Shown here: positions 1 to 11,845 of the stretch, piece after piece
How positions within the stretch are numbered: position 1 is the first letter of the stretch
Layout of the letters: every line of letters begins with the position of its first letter
Assembly: GCA_905221605.1 (NCBI GenBank)
Contig: CAJNDS010001125.1
Location: 186,001 to 250,000, forward strand
Origin: Symbiodinium natans
Lineage: Eukaryota; Sar; Dinophyceae; Suessiales; Symbiodiniaceae
DNA length: 64,000 nt
Direction of reading: 5' to 3'
Notes under the pieces: model-generated
What the model saw: the letters and a program-made list of their open reading frames with translations, nothing else
Database searches by the model: none
Told to the model about the DNA's origin: nothing
Program-made: the position numbers and the translations under genes

Positions 1-57
1 AGAGACAGAGACAGAGATAGAGATAGAGACAGAGACAGAGATAGAGAAGGGGATAGA
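1..57. repeat. GAGACA/GAGATA microsatellite
   Basis: Hexanucleotide repeat alternating GAGACA and GAGATA units at the very start of the window. It may extend beyond the left edge. Confidence 0.9.
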
Positions 58-329
58 GAGTGAAGCGGCAGCAGCCTGTTGCACGCTCCAGTCTGCCTCG
101 GAGGCGAAGGTAGGCAACCTCGCACCGTTGTTACAGCTGTTTGAGTCGGCACCAAGCGCAATGCCACATGGTAGCTGCGCAAGAGCAGGTTTGAAACTGC
201 TAGAGCATTTTCGCAGCAGCAGGACAACTGCAGGTCGCTTGACAAGCAACAGACTAGCAGAACCATTGGAAAAGCAACGAGCTCCAATGCTATGTACAGG
301 CTTTTTGCACGTGTGATTGTTGCCCTTTA

Positions 330-860
330 CGCCATTTTGATGGAAGAGGGGCGTGCTGGGAGATACACACTGCATCTGCCTACTGCCACAAACCTGGCTG
401 CCCTACTCTGCAGCAACTTTGCAGCTGCTTTGCACTCTGCACTCACATGCTGGCGCATGCCTTCCAGTGCTGTCCAAGCCGGCTGTAAAGCACCAGGCGC
501 AGCACCAGGCAGGGAGCTACTCTCTATGTGACATTTGCTCCATTGGTTCCGTACTTTGAAGCAAAGGCGGAGGACATCTCCGCCCTCAGGACCGTAAGGA
601 AGTCTCCTGCAGATGCGCAGGAGATCGCACATGAAACAGGTGCTGTCCCTTGAGCGGCTTGCTGCCAGTGACTGCCAGTGTCCACGGGCCCCTGGGCATC
701 CCTTTGGCATACACGTGCCTGCAAGGTCTCGGCGAAGGCCTTGTTGCTGGCTGCAGACCCACTGGTGGGGCAGACCTCCTGAAACAGAGGGGTGGATTAG
801 ATACGACAGCCTTGAAGGAAACTTTGAAACTACTTCCCCCAAACCGTGTGACGACAAAAA
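330..860 (-). CDS. Candidate minus-strand exons, product unknown
   Basis: The minus strand carries overlapping open frames that look protein-like in patches. One is an Ala/Arg-rich stretch around 330-520; another, around 530-640, ends in an Ala-Ser-Lys-Tyr-Gly type sequence. No start codon, domain or clean splice pair can be assigned. The assignment rests on amino-acid composition and on the neighbouring genes being on the minus strand. The short plus-strand frames here look like shadows. Treat as a possible piece of a gene that runs off the left edge. Confidence 0.25.
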
Positions 861-1249
861 AAGGGATTCCGAAATTCAGAGCAAGGAGGATTAGTAATCA
901 GGTTGCTGCAGGCGTGCAGCATGCGCGGCCAGTTCCACGGCTTGTTGCGCGTGGATGACAGCGGGATGCGGTGGATCACGGTTTGCATGGTAGAACCAAA
1001 CGTTTACGGTGGCCTCCGACGCCTCCTGTGACGTTCTGCGTGTTCCGTGGTCCGAATCGCACACTGCTTAAGGCTTGCCCTTCGGAATCGTGGCAGGGAC
1101 TCGCTTTCCTGGCACTCGCGCTCTTGGATGGCTTTCCTTTGAGGAGCCGGTTTTCACGGTCAAGCCTTTCTCTCCCTCACTTTCTATGCTGGCCGCATGG
1201 AGACTTATTAAAGGAAGCTCCCGTTCAGAGATTGACTCTGCAGCACTTA

Positions 1250-1540
1250 CCCAGCACACACCTTGTCAATGTCAGCAAGAGACTCGTCATAGAATCCGAG
1301 CAAATAGTTCACCTCCTCAAGTGACTCCGCAGGAGTAATGAAAGGGTTTGGGGGGTTTGGGGGGTGATATATATGTAGGCTCCCTGATTTTCGGAAACAC
1401 CCCCATGTAGGAGCAGACAGATAAAGCGCAAGGCAGCACTTCTTTGCTTCAACGAGGTCACCTGCCAGAAGAAGCTCAGAGCCGTCTCTCAAGAGCTGCC
1501 GCGCGTTGTCATCCTCGGGCTGGGGAGGTCATGGTGATGT
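1250..1540 (-). CDS. Candidate exons with a TPR-like helix pair
   Basis: Two minus-strand stretches look coding. The first (about 1,540-1,410) reads Asp-Asp-Asn-Ala-Arg-Gln-Leu-Leu-Arg-Asp-Gly then Leu-Leu-Ala-Gly-Asp-Leu-Val-Glu-Ala-Lys-Lys, which resembles one helix pair of a TPR-type repeat. The second (about 1,330-1,250) reads Glu-Glu-Val-Asn-Tyr-Leu-Leu-Gly-Phe-Tyr and is acidic. A non-coding G/T-rich strip separates them. The TPR resemblance is weak and the product is unknown. Confidence 0.3.
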
Positions 1541-2385
1541 CTGCAGCGAGTATGCACACAGGTAGCAGAAGTACATTTTCAGATCACGTTACAGACATGC
1601 ATGGTGCGGAGCACTCGGCCTGGTCCCTTGAGGACTGCAAGGACTTAACCATTCTGGAGAGCTCCTCACCATGTCCCATGCTGCCATGACGCAAGTGCAA
1701 CGGTGTGCAACAATGCGCAACAGTGCCCCATGAAGTCTTCGGAACTAGGTCCGCTAGGGCTCCTCGAGGGGAGCCCCCTGTGCGCGTCTCGCGCACGGAA
1801 GTCGTCACGGTCCGATACCTCGGGTAGTTTGGAGACCAGAGCTCGGGGGCAACTTTGGGGCTTCGTCTGTCACATTCTGTCACACTTGGTCTTGCTATCT
1901 GAAGTGTGGACCCTGCGTGCCAAGCAGATCAGTGGTGCTCTTTTTGCTGGCTGCATGGTCTCCTGCGCTTCTTTGCAAAGCGCGTCAGGTCTTCTGCAGG
2001 CTCAAGATTCCTCAGCCCACAATTCCAAGCTTACCAACCAAATCGGCACAGAATGTTCATGCATAGAGCGCATTCAGTACCGTTGCCTGCTAAGGTGAGT
2101 GCCACTCAAGTCGAGCTGGAAATATCGTACCTTACTGCCTGTCCGTGTGCAGACTGCAGACCAACTTCGCTGAGGATCGTCATCTGGTCTGCCTGGAAAG
2201 CAAGGCACCGGAAACAGCTCTTCTTCCAACATAACTCTCTGGCCGCAGAATATGACAAGGACTGCTCTGAGCACAAAGTGGCGCTAGATCTCGCTGGTAG
2301 CAACTAGCAAAGGTTAGCAGCATTGTTCCCGTTGTGAACCCTGGCTCTGGCAGCAGCAATGTCGATGGAAGAAACCGTACCCTTG

Positions 2386-2475
2386 CGAAAGAAGCACTGA
2401 GAAGGACTCAGATGCACTGAGAAGGACTGAGAAGCACTGAGAAGTACTAATTAAGAAGTACTAGGAAGCACGGAA
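2386..2475. repeat. GAGAAGnACTGA degenerate minisatellite
   Basis: Repeated, imperfect copies of a roughly 12-15 base unit containing 'gagaaggactga'/'gagaagcactga'. It lies just beyond the 3' end of the HEAT-repeat gene on the minus strand. Confidence 0.7.
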
Positions 2476-2529
2476 AGAGACGAGGTTTGACAGTTAGGAT
2501 TTTCCAGGGTGCCCTACAGCTCCTGTACG

Positions 2530-5500
2530 AAGCTTCGCCTTTGCCTTCGGCACATCTTGTCGCGTGAAGGGCATCCCACATGCCCCAGGCGTGTCTTGTC
2601 GCGTTTACCGAATGCTGGATAAATTGTTCTAGACTTGTGCCCTCGGAGGGTGTGGATTCTACACTGAGCTTCTGTCGTTTCACAGCACGACGCTCTGAAC
2701 GAGCTTCGCACGACACATCGTCAACAAACACGGGCCAGTTGCGTTTGATCCTGCACCCTATCCCTTTCTCTGTTCCCGCTGTCCCAGCTTCTGCCTGGCA
2801 TCGGGCCAGCGCGGCCATCGCATGGAGGCGCAAGCTTTTCGAGGGGCCGCCCAGGAGCCTCAGCAGCGTGTCCGTGACACGTCGGAACCGCGATGAGCGG
2901 CTTCCCCACAATCGCCGAAGGAATGCAGGCTGCTTCATCACGAGTTTGAGGACCGCGCGATCGGAGCACTGCCTCCCGTTGCTGCCCGGCCTGTCCAAAC
3001 TCATCATCTGGGTCGCTGCTCAGTCACCATCTGGGTCATGCAAACATCTCTCAAGAAATTGTGGAGGCGGCATCGCCTGTCTCGGCAGTCGGAGGACTCC
3101 TAGGGCATCCATGGCTGCTCGCTGCACAGCGACCGAGACATCCTCGAGGCCGTCAATGACCTCGCGACACGGGCTGTTTCGATCTGTTTCTTCTTTTGAC
3201 CCTGCCATCATCGGAGAGGCTGGGAAATGCTTAGGGGTCAGCAGAATCGGGACACGGCTTCTAGCTTCTGAGGTGCAAGCAGTCTCGAAGATGCGACATT
3301 GAAGACGTGACCTGCTCTTCTAGGGAGGGGAAGCGGTTGCTGCAAGTGAGAGACGGCCGTCGCTTGAAGGGTGCTTATCCCTTAGCAGGGTTTAGCATAC
3401 TGTAGTGTTTCAAGTCTCCGGCATGGGCCTGCGACACCCACGACCCGTCTGCTCGCAGCTTGCAGCGCTCCCCAGGTGTCCCAAAGCCCGAACCTGGGCC
3501 AAGTCAAAAAGATAAACTCGGAGAAAGAACCCACATCACCAGACTGTAAACTGGCATGTACAGAGGATTGCAGAGGTCTCATCGCCAAGCTCTGTCAGGC
3601 AACGGACTCTTCGCGAACACTCCTGCAGGTCACCGGGGCAGTGTGCATGGAGGAGTGCGCAACAAAGTTGTGACTGTTTCAGGGCCATCTTCGACTATCG
3701 CTGTGCAATGCCGCGCCTGTCGTCACTTTGAGCAGCAGTGACCAGAGCTGCAGCCAGGCGCTCACGGGCTTCCACTGGCGCCTTCGGGCGTCTCACTTCA
3801 AAGTCTCGTGCTGCGGTGTGCCTTCCCTCCGTATGCATAAACAGTGTGCTGACAGTTGCCGAAGAAGAGGTCAGTGAAAGGGGGGGCGAAAGGGGCGATC
3901 GCTCCGGCCTTCCCTCCTTTCTCAAAGCAGGATCCCAGTCCTGCTGCCGCAGCTTCTTGGGTTGCACCACATGAAGCTCTCAGGAGACTCAGCAAGGAGT
4001 CCTCAGATTCTGTGAGGGGCGAAATCAGCGCACAACTAAATGCAAATTGCTCATTGCCTTGAGAGGGGGCCAAGAAGAAGCAAGTCGCGAGGCATGCTCT
4101 GGCAAGATGGTCGTCTTGATCGTCCAGACATGAAGCAAGCTGCCGCGCGCAGCATGCGCCCTGGACGTTGAGACCAAACTCAATCTACTAAACGGTCTCA
4201 GTACGGAGTTTGGGAACTAAGCTTCGTAGTCTTTAAGGCTTTAAGGTCATATAAGGATCATACGGGGATCCCCTACGAAACGCACAAGGCTTCCCAAGCT
4301 CTCATGACTCAGGGAGCTCCTGAAAGCCCAGCCGTCCAAGCGCCTTGGCGGCCTCAGCTGTCACATTGGAAACCCTAAACCCTAAACCCTAAACCCTAGA
4401 CCCTAAACCCTAAACCCTAAACCCTAAACCCTAAACCCTAACCCCTTCAAGGGGCCTCGTTACCATACTCCATTGTATTGATTCAGCCGAGCCGAAGCCA
4501 TGTTTGGCATGTTTAAGGCTTAAGGCAGTCCAGCAGCCCCTTCGGCGACATCTGGGATCTCGTCCTCACGGGTCGGAAGGTCGGCTGGCAGGCTAAGTAC
4601 CGTCCGTGTGTCGTGGTTTTGGCGGGCTGCGTGTCTAAAGGTTCCAGTCTCCTCTCTGAGACTCTCGGCTGTGCGGTGCGCTGACTCTCGGTTCCAGGTT
4701 GTGCAGGGTTTCCGGGCAGTTTCTGGTTTGGGCTTTTGAGTTTCAGAGCCAACACAGAATAGTGCGCCTCTAAGACCCGTCGGAGACACACCACTACGAG
4801 CCAATACTAAGCTTTACTAGACGACACGTCACAGCACTGCTGGCCATGGGCGGGCTTCCTCCAGCATCTTCGCCAGTCGCGCAGCAGCTGTTCGGACAGT
4901 GTCAGCACCGGCGCCAGCTCCCACTGCCCCATCCTCGGCCTCTGAGTCCGTTCTGGTTTGGCCCTCGCCTTTCGGTGCCTCTGCAGTGTCTCCACAGATC
5001 TGCCCATAGGCGATTGCAGCAGAGCGCCGGACGCTCCAGGCACTGATCAGGAAGAGGTCAGCGACAGCCTGCGCAGCCCAGCGCGCATCTCGGCCCAGCC
5101 GGGTCAGGGCTTCTAGGACTTCCCTGAGCTCGGCAGCATCAACCTCACCAGAGACACCTCCTCTGAGCGTCATGACGAGATGGCCTGCAAAAGGCTCGAC
5201 AGCCTCGGAGCCCAAATTGGCCAAGGCAAGTGCTGCGACTCCACGAACTCGACCGCTTTCATCATCTAGAGCTGCGCCGATTCTTTCCACGGCAGTTGGA
5301 GTGAGGGCCACTGCGCCGATTCTGCCCACGCCATCTTTGCTCGAAAGCTTCGAAAGCCTTTCCAGGACCCGCAGGGCGGCACGCCGCACCTCCGGGCTTC
5401 GATGCTGGAGCAGTCCGAGTGCAGCTTCGACAGCTTCGCCGCCACCTCTTTGGGATCCCAAGCCCTCCAAGATGCAGACACCCGCATGGCGTTCCAGCTT

Positions 5501-6662
5501 GCTGTCTGCCTCCAGACAGCGCACTGCGAAGGGAGCTGCACAGGTACCCAGCTTTGCCATCCCTTCCGAGGCTGCCTCGACGATGTGCGGATCAGAGTTG
5601 GCAAGCAAGGGAGCAACGAGCTTGGCCACTTCTTGCGCCTGAAGCTTGCTGCCACTTTGGGCAGCCAGGTGGCACAAAGTCATGGCAGCCTGCCCAGAAA
5701 CCTCAGCGGACTCGTCTTGCAAGCACCCCGCCTTGGTTGCGATGAGCTGTTGGGGGATGGGCAATACCCGAGAACTCTCGAGAACTCGAAAGGAGATTAC
5801 CAGTCTGCCAGTTTCAGGCCGAGTGGCAATGGCCTGCGCACAGGCACTCGCAGCCTCAGAGGTCGCTTTGCACAAGGCTCGGAGCACATGCTCCCGCACG
5901 ATCGCGCAGTCGTCTGTAAGGAGAGTAGCAGCCTCTGAAATGTTCTGCAAGTCCCCGGCAAGCTCTGCCAAACCTCGTGCAAGGCCCCTGCGTGCTCCTA
6001 GGGTCTTGAAGCTCGCACATGCATCGCCCAAGCTGAAGCCCTCCTTGGCATCACCGTCGAGCAGTTGGGATGCAAAGGCCTGTCTTCCCACCACACCGCT
6101 TCGCCACAGCCATCTCTCTACAGCAGCATGCAGCCTTTCACAAAGTAGATAGCGGCTCAGCGCCAACAACCGAACCGCAATGACGGCATCGTACTGGGAG
6201 CGGCGAGCTCTCGCACGCGAAAGCCTCACATCCAAGTCACCAAAAACACAAAGGCGAGTCATGGGCTTGTAAAACGATTTTAAGATACAGCCGGACGAAA
6301 AGACATACCGGCATGCTGCTGCCAAGCTTCGATCTCAGGGCAACTGGGCGCAAATCTTGGTCGACGAAAACTGTAGCTACCCCCAAGGGCAAGTGAGCGG
6401 CGCCCACAAGCCACAGAAGCACATCCGGCAGCAGCGATCGAGCCCCCCGGCTTAGTCGCGCAGAGGTGGGTATCAGCAAGCAAACATCAGACACTGATGT
6501 GGCGGGGCTCATGGTGCCATCCTCATCTTCGTGCAAACCTGGGCATTCCCGGAAGAAACCAGATGCCTGTGCCAAATCCCGCATTCTCAACAGTTGGGTA
6601 CCGCCGTCGGCACGATGATGCAGCTGCAGACAACCACGCCACGTCTTGCGCAGGACTTTCAC
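2530..6662 (-). CDS. HEAT-repeat protein, multi-exon
   Basis: Exon 1 starts with ATG at 6662 and encodes about 118 residues with no recognised domain. Exon 2 covers roughly 6,225-4,870 and encodes some 460 residues of tandem HEAT repeats. These are amphipathic helix pairs with recurrent patterns such as VxxxAAxxLxxLG, EVRRAALRVLERL and GRVRGVAALALANLG. The intron between them (about 6,308-6,226) is short and fits a GC donor with an AG/G acceptor. Further HEAT-like exons follow at about 3,175-3,040 (a helix pair around VAVQRAAMDALGVLRLP) and about 2,890-2,780 (LLRLLGGPSKSLRLHAMAALAR). Possible small exons lie near 4,040 and 3,790. The large gap at 4,800-4,080 behaves as an intron and contains a telomere-type array. 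HEAT proteins are scaffolds that bind other proteins; the specific role cannot be told. The exon 1/2 assignment is strong, the 3' exon chain less so. Confidence 0.72.
4368..4444. repeat. Interstitial telomere-type array (CCCTAAA)n
   Basis: About ten copies of CCCTAAA with one variant unit (CCCTAGA). It sits in a putative intron of the HEAT-repeat gene rather than at a chromosome end. Confidence 0.95.
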
Positions 6663-8196
6663 AAGGTTGCGCTTGCCTGCAAAAGCTTCTTTTGGTCATA
6701 GCATAGCTGAGCTGAGCTTCTTAGCTTCATTACGCTACATGCATGTGGTTGTGTCTGCCAGCTACTCCGGTCGCGCACCTGCCCATGCCTTGCTGTGCTT
6801 CCGCCGTGCAGAAGCTGTCGCCATGGAGACGTGCCCTTGACAACATGAACAAGAAACCTACACTGGACCTACACATCTGGATTTTCAGTCGAAAGCGAAG
6901 GCCCTTTAAAGGCTCGCTCTCCGTGGAGGGGCTTGACACGTTGTGACTCATGCTGCTGGTCCGGACAAGCTGCGGCACATCGCTTGCATGCAAATTGCAG
7001 AGCATGTGAGCAAAGCTTGGGTGCGACTCTTGCGCGTTTGGTTCAATTGTGGCCATGTCTGAAACCATGAGCTCGTCAGCATGGCAACTGGCAGGTATCC
7101 GGATGATGTGCAATGTGGTTGCAAAACTGTGACTGCTTCACATTAGAGGAATTCAACTGCGTTGCCAAGTAGTCCCATCCGCATTGGAACCACGTTCTTT
7201 GGCAACGCTGACCTGCACCTGCGAGTTGAGCAAGTCACCGACACAGCACAGTTCGCATCCCCAGCAAGTGGGTTCGGCACGCCTCGGTCGTTTACATCTA
7301 GGCCCTCCCCTCCCCAGCCGACACTAAAAACATGTGGTAGCAAAACATCCCCCCAAGAGCGTCTGAAAATAAACGTGCAATCATGGCCTTGCAAGCCATC
7401 TAGGCAGCGGCTCCGGCAGTGGCTCCACGCTGGGAGCACGAGGCCCACCACGACTGCAACGACACATTCAGCAACGGCAAAACATGATCCTGCAGGCCCC
7501 AGACCCCTCTAAGGGTGGCTCTCCCCCCCCCCCTATGCGCTCTCCCCAAGTTTCGCAACATCCGCCTGCCACTGTTCGCAGCCTGCATCCTGCATCCGCA
7601 GTTCAAGCAGCTCAGTCGAGGAGTCGCAGCTTCAACCACTTCCAGCACATAACAGCACGTCTGCTACCTGCGGCGCCTGTTTCTCTTGCGCCATGCTCAT
7701 GTCAGATTATTGGAAGTCCAGAGTCGAAGCGGCACTCTGGCCGGCACTTCGCAACACAAAGCCCATGTTCGATCCGGCCGAGCCGCAGACAAGGTCAGTA
7801 TCCGTCAACGAGAAGCTTGAGATGAGATGCCATGAGTCAGACAGGCTCGCCATTACGACGGGAACTGATGCCTCGCTGCAAGATGGTCCAACCTAGGGGC
7901 CTGGAGGCTGAGATACTCATGGAGCCAAGTTGTGGCCGCATGTCAGTATCAAGAAAAAAGGCTGCAAATCGCTTGCAGCATCACAAATTTCAAATAGCGT
8001 GACAAGGGTGAAACCTGTTCTACACAGTGACATCATAGCACTTGAAATCGGAAATTGCACGAACAAAGGGAAACCTCAGGGGACCCCGTGCAAGATTGTC
8101 TGACAACGATGCCTTGCCACACTAGCACTGGCATAGGAAAGATTAAATGTCATGAAGAAGACTGCCCCTTCACTGTTTGAACGGACCTCACCTGCT
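6663..8196. other. Intergenic stretch without a supported gene
   Basis: I see only short overlapping frames here. A proline/serine-rich plus-strand frame at 7,484-7,825 and its antisense partners show no motif. A run of Cs occurs at about 7,521-7,533. Promoter motifs could not be identified. Confidence 0.5.
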
Positions 8197-8870
8197 TTAC
8201 AAGCTGAAGCTCAGCCTCTCTGCGCCTAACGTGACCTTCACTCCGGAGATCGGATGGCTCTGGCTTTTCAGGCTTTCGTCTTGCAGGTGCGCGGGGGTGA
8301 GCACGCTACTTGTTTCGGATGTTGTGGAAACTGCGGAGCTCGCTGCGGGGCGCTGCATCTGAAGCGGATTCCAGCACATGCCTGTCCGTCGACGAGCATA
8401 GCCCCCACTGCAAGATCTCCTGCTTGGACCCCCCTGCTCGACAGCAACAACCTCCCTGGCCTCTTGTAGCAAACCTGGGTCGACAATGCTCTCCATTGCC
8501 GCTTTTAGATCGGACACCTGCAAACCATCTTGGAGGACAATTGGAGGGCTCGTTTCGCGCAGCACACGAAGGCCAAAGCGTGCTAGGACGTAGGCAAGGT
8601 TTGCTGCGCGCCCTTGAATGTTTGCTGAGCGCACTTCCACGTGCCGTAAGGATCCGAAGTTTGACAATAATTGCAGATCCTGGAAGGCTCGTGCAGCGGC
8701 GCTATGATCAACAAAGTTGACCCAGGCCAGGCCTATGTTTGTCTTAGTCGTCCTGGAGTAGGGAACATATACAAAGTCATACTGAAGGGGGGCAACGTCC
8801 GTGAGGATCTCCATCAACCGCCGGGAACTCACATCAGGCGGCAAGCCCCGAAGCATGATCGTTGTAAAGC
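8197..8870 (-). CDS. Mei2-type RRM RNA-binding protein (exon)
   Basis: One open exon of about 224 codons. It begins after a clear acceptor (AG/G at 8,870) and ends with a stop at 8,197-8,199. The first ~95 residues match the C-terminal RRM of the Mei2 family. The opening (Phe-Thr-Thr-Ile-Met-Leu-Arg-Gly-Leu-Pro) corresponds to the TT-V-M-L-R-N-[IL]-P signature. A Tyr-Asp-Phe-Val-Tyr-Val-Pro segment follows, then Asn-Ile-Gly-Leu-Ala-Trp-Val-Asn-Phe-Val-Asp in place of the usual N-x-G-Y-A-F-V-N-F, and an IQGRAANLAY segment near the end. In other eukaryotes Mei2-like proteins bind RNA and act in meiosis and development, and dinoflagellates carry many copies. The C-terminal ~120 residues are Ser/Ala-rich and unfamiliar. 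The 5' exon(s) and start codon lie upstream and are not identified. Confidence 0.8.
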
Positions 8871-10875
8871 CTGAGTCGGGGTTGGCACTGGTTATAAGCT
8901 ATTCAAAGGCTCAAGACTCAAGTGGTCCCAACAATCCAACCCCAATGGTGGGAGAAGGAGAGGGTGGGCAGAAGGAATCAGGGCTCAGAGCCCCCGAATC
9001 TTTGGAAGTGCAGAGTACAAACACCAGGGGAAGGAAGGGAGGGGGAAAACCGGAGAAACGGGGTCAGAACTGAGCACACAGCTGGAAATTAACATTCCGG
9101 CAGGGGGCATATTAGGAATCCGCTTCATTACCGCTCTCCTTCGCGACTTTCTACAGGGGCGAACTATGCGTGAAGGAGACGAGCATCCAGAGCACAATCA
9201 TCATGATCATACAATGATTCGGGGCCACGATTTAACAAGCAATATCACAACCATAAACTGTCATAAAGCATCCCAGACGCCTTGCTCCAGCTCTCGAGTG
9301 GTCGTCATTTCGGCGTAACTACTGGAACTACCTTGAGCCTCATGCTCTGCACGACCAATGCAGTGGATGGACTTCCTGGCTTCACGTGATGCATGACACA
9401 CTCTGTGCTGTATCTGCCTCAGCGCGCTTAGCCTCATTCGCCGCACTGGTAGTAGATATTTCACCAAGGACAGGAACGAACTGGAAGTGGGTAGCTTATG
9501 AGGGTCTGAGCATCTCAGCTTGTATATGCCAACTTCTGTGTAGCTTCCTGCTTCCCTCCAAGAGAAGCAGGACGCACATGGGGTTGTTCTCAGTTATTGT
9601 TTGTGTTGAGGTCCTTTGTAACAGGGGCTTGCATTCTAAAGGCTGATGCCTGTAACGGTGTTCAAACGTTTAGCAGCGGTCACATTCAGAGGCTCGAGCC
9701 GAAATGCCTTTAATTGACCACATGTACAACGAGCAGCGTTGTGTCAAGCCATAGCACCAGCATCCACTAACCTCACCTGCTCCTGTGGTGCATACCATAA
9801 GTATCAGTTCAACTGATGCAAACTCAGGCAAAAGAACAGAACTGAGTGCGAGTCTGTCAGGTCATCCAACTGGCATTGAAAGGTGCTCTGATGGCAGGTG
9901 CTCTCGCTTGAAGCGGCTGAATTGAACAGATAAGTCAATATTCTCATATAGAAGGGTGCAAAGCAAAGCATCGCAGATTACTTTCTCCGGCTCAACACCA
10001 ACTAGAGAACTATCTCAAGTAGTCCAGATTGCGCGAGTTTGCAAACAAGAGCTGCTATCCTTTGTGAGTCTTACATGCTTCTGACATAAGGATCTGAAGC
10101 AGAAATTGATGGGGCCTGCCTCGTCTTCCAGGCCACAATGATATAGAACGGAGAATACCAGACCATCCATGCTAATCAAGAGCCATCCAGCACTCCGTTG
10201 TCCGACATGTCGCATACAGTACAATATTGCTTGACATTGCTTCCGACAACGCACACAAGTCGTTCTGGGCTTGCACTGTCCCGCTTACAAGGCTGCGGAT
10301 GCAGGAACCCATGTTCTCTAACAGTGTCCAAAGGACGATGTCATGAAGAAGCGCACTCAGGAAGCTTAGAATGCAGAGAATGAGAGCGGGATGCAACTCA
10401 GCGGACGCTTGACATGTTTGACACCTGATAATGGCCAACATCCGCATGCACCATGCAATGCTCATCCGTGAAACACCAAGTGGGCCTGAAGCCAAAGAAC
10501 GCATCCACTGTCCATGTGGTGGAGAGTGGAATGGAAGCTTTTGCTTCTGCAAGAAGCTCCTATTTCTATAATGGTGCGAGACACCGATCCTGGCCCTCCT
10601 TTTTGCAACAACCAGTTAGACGCTCTTGCTGTGTTGCCTTAGTCTGGTTTTTGTACTCTGCGTGCAGAACAGCTATCTCAGATGCGTGATCCAGTCATGA
10701 TGGCACACTTGCTTCTGGAAGGAGCCTTTGATCTCGAGTCCCAGTCAGGTTCCTGACAATGGAACACGGAACGTCACCCATTCACGCATTTCTGCGATCA
10801 GCGGCCTTTCGATGAGAGAGCCTCAGGTTGCCGGCCATAGGCCATAGGAGGGCAAAATTGATGTGTATAGGTTGA

Positions 10876-10943
10876 TGGGGTTTAGGATTTAGGGTTTAGG
10901 GTTTAGAGTTTAGGGTGTAGGGTTTGGAGTTTAGGGTTTAGGG
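10876..10943. repeat. Interstitial telomere-type array (TTTAGGG)n, degenerate
   Basis: About nine TTTAGGG-like units, several mutated (TTTAGGA, TTTAGAG, TGTAGGG, TTTGGAG). The orientation is opposite to the array at 4,368-4,444. Confidence 0.9.
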
Positions 10944-11657
10944 AGGGTGGGCGGGGCTCATTTTCCGTGGTTTTGCTGATCAGGAACATGCTGGGCAGCC
11001 TCTGTTTCTTTTTGATTCTGTACAAACCCCGCCAATTCGCCTCGCGGAAGCCGGGAGGTGTCCAGAACAGGCAGACCACTTTCCCCCTTCCCAACCCTCC
11101 CCCCCCACGCTGTTTTGGTGAACCCCCCGGATCGCTTGGAGGAGCCGCAGACCCCGATCCCGTATGGGTTCCCGCCTGTCGGCGGCTCTACCAAAACAGC
11201 GCCCAAAAATGCAAGAAAACTTTTGTCTCACCACGCTGCTAGGACGGATTCTGGGACTGAAGCCACCCTGGGAGCTTCGGGACCCCCCCCCCCTTGCACC
11301 CCCCCCCTCAAACCCTCAAACCCTCAAACCCTCCCTAACACATCCCCTTAAACCAAAAAGGGCCTGCCAGACCTGCGAAAAATGTTTGGAATTTCTTGGG
11401 TCTTGGGACGTGGGCGGGCCCGGCTGCCGAGGCGGCGCGCGACAAGCATGAGCCTGCTCATTCCTCCCGGCTTTAAGAGACACCGTTCGTAGATACCATA
11501 TAGTTCATACATAATCACAAATGGGAAGCCATGACAAGATATTCTTGAACATGTAGTAAATCGGCGATTCGCTGCTAGCAGCTTCTAAATTCAAGAACAA
11601 CTAAGTCATAGTCAGGACTTAACCATCAAGGACGAGCAATTATTCAATATGTCTTTC

Positions 11658-11845
11658 GTCCTTTCTTTCTTTCTTTCTTTCTTAAGTTCTTTCTTTCTTT
11701 CTTCCCTTCCCTTCCCTTCCCTTCCCTTCCCTTCCCTTTCCTTCCCTTCCCTTTCCTTTCCTTTCCTTTCCTTTCCTTCCTTCTTTCTTTCCTGTCTTTT
11801 CTTGCTTTCTTTTCTTTCTTTCCTTCTTTCTTTCTTTCTTTCTTG
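11658..11845. repeat. Polypyrimidine microsatellite (TTTC)n/(CCTTC)n
   Basis: Almost pure C/T on the plus strand. TTTC blocks at both ends flank a central CCTTC/CTTTC block. It is a candidate for triplex or other non-B DNA. Confidence 0.95.

Noticed and set aside
4513-4804. Two overlapping minus-strand frames of 93-94 codons
   Set aside because: They lie in the probable intron of the HEAT gene, have Pro/Thr/Arg-rich shadow composition and no motif.
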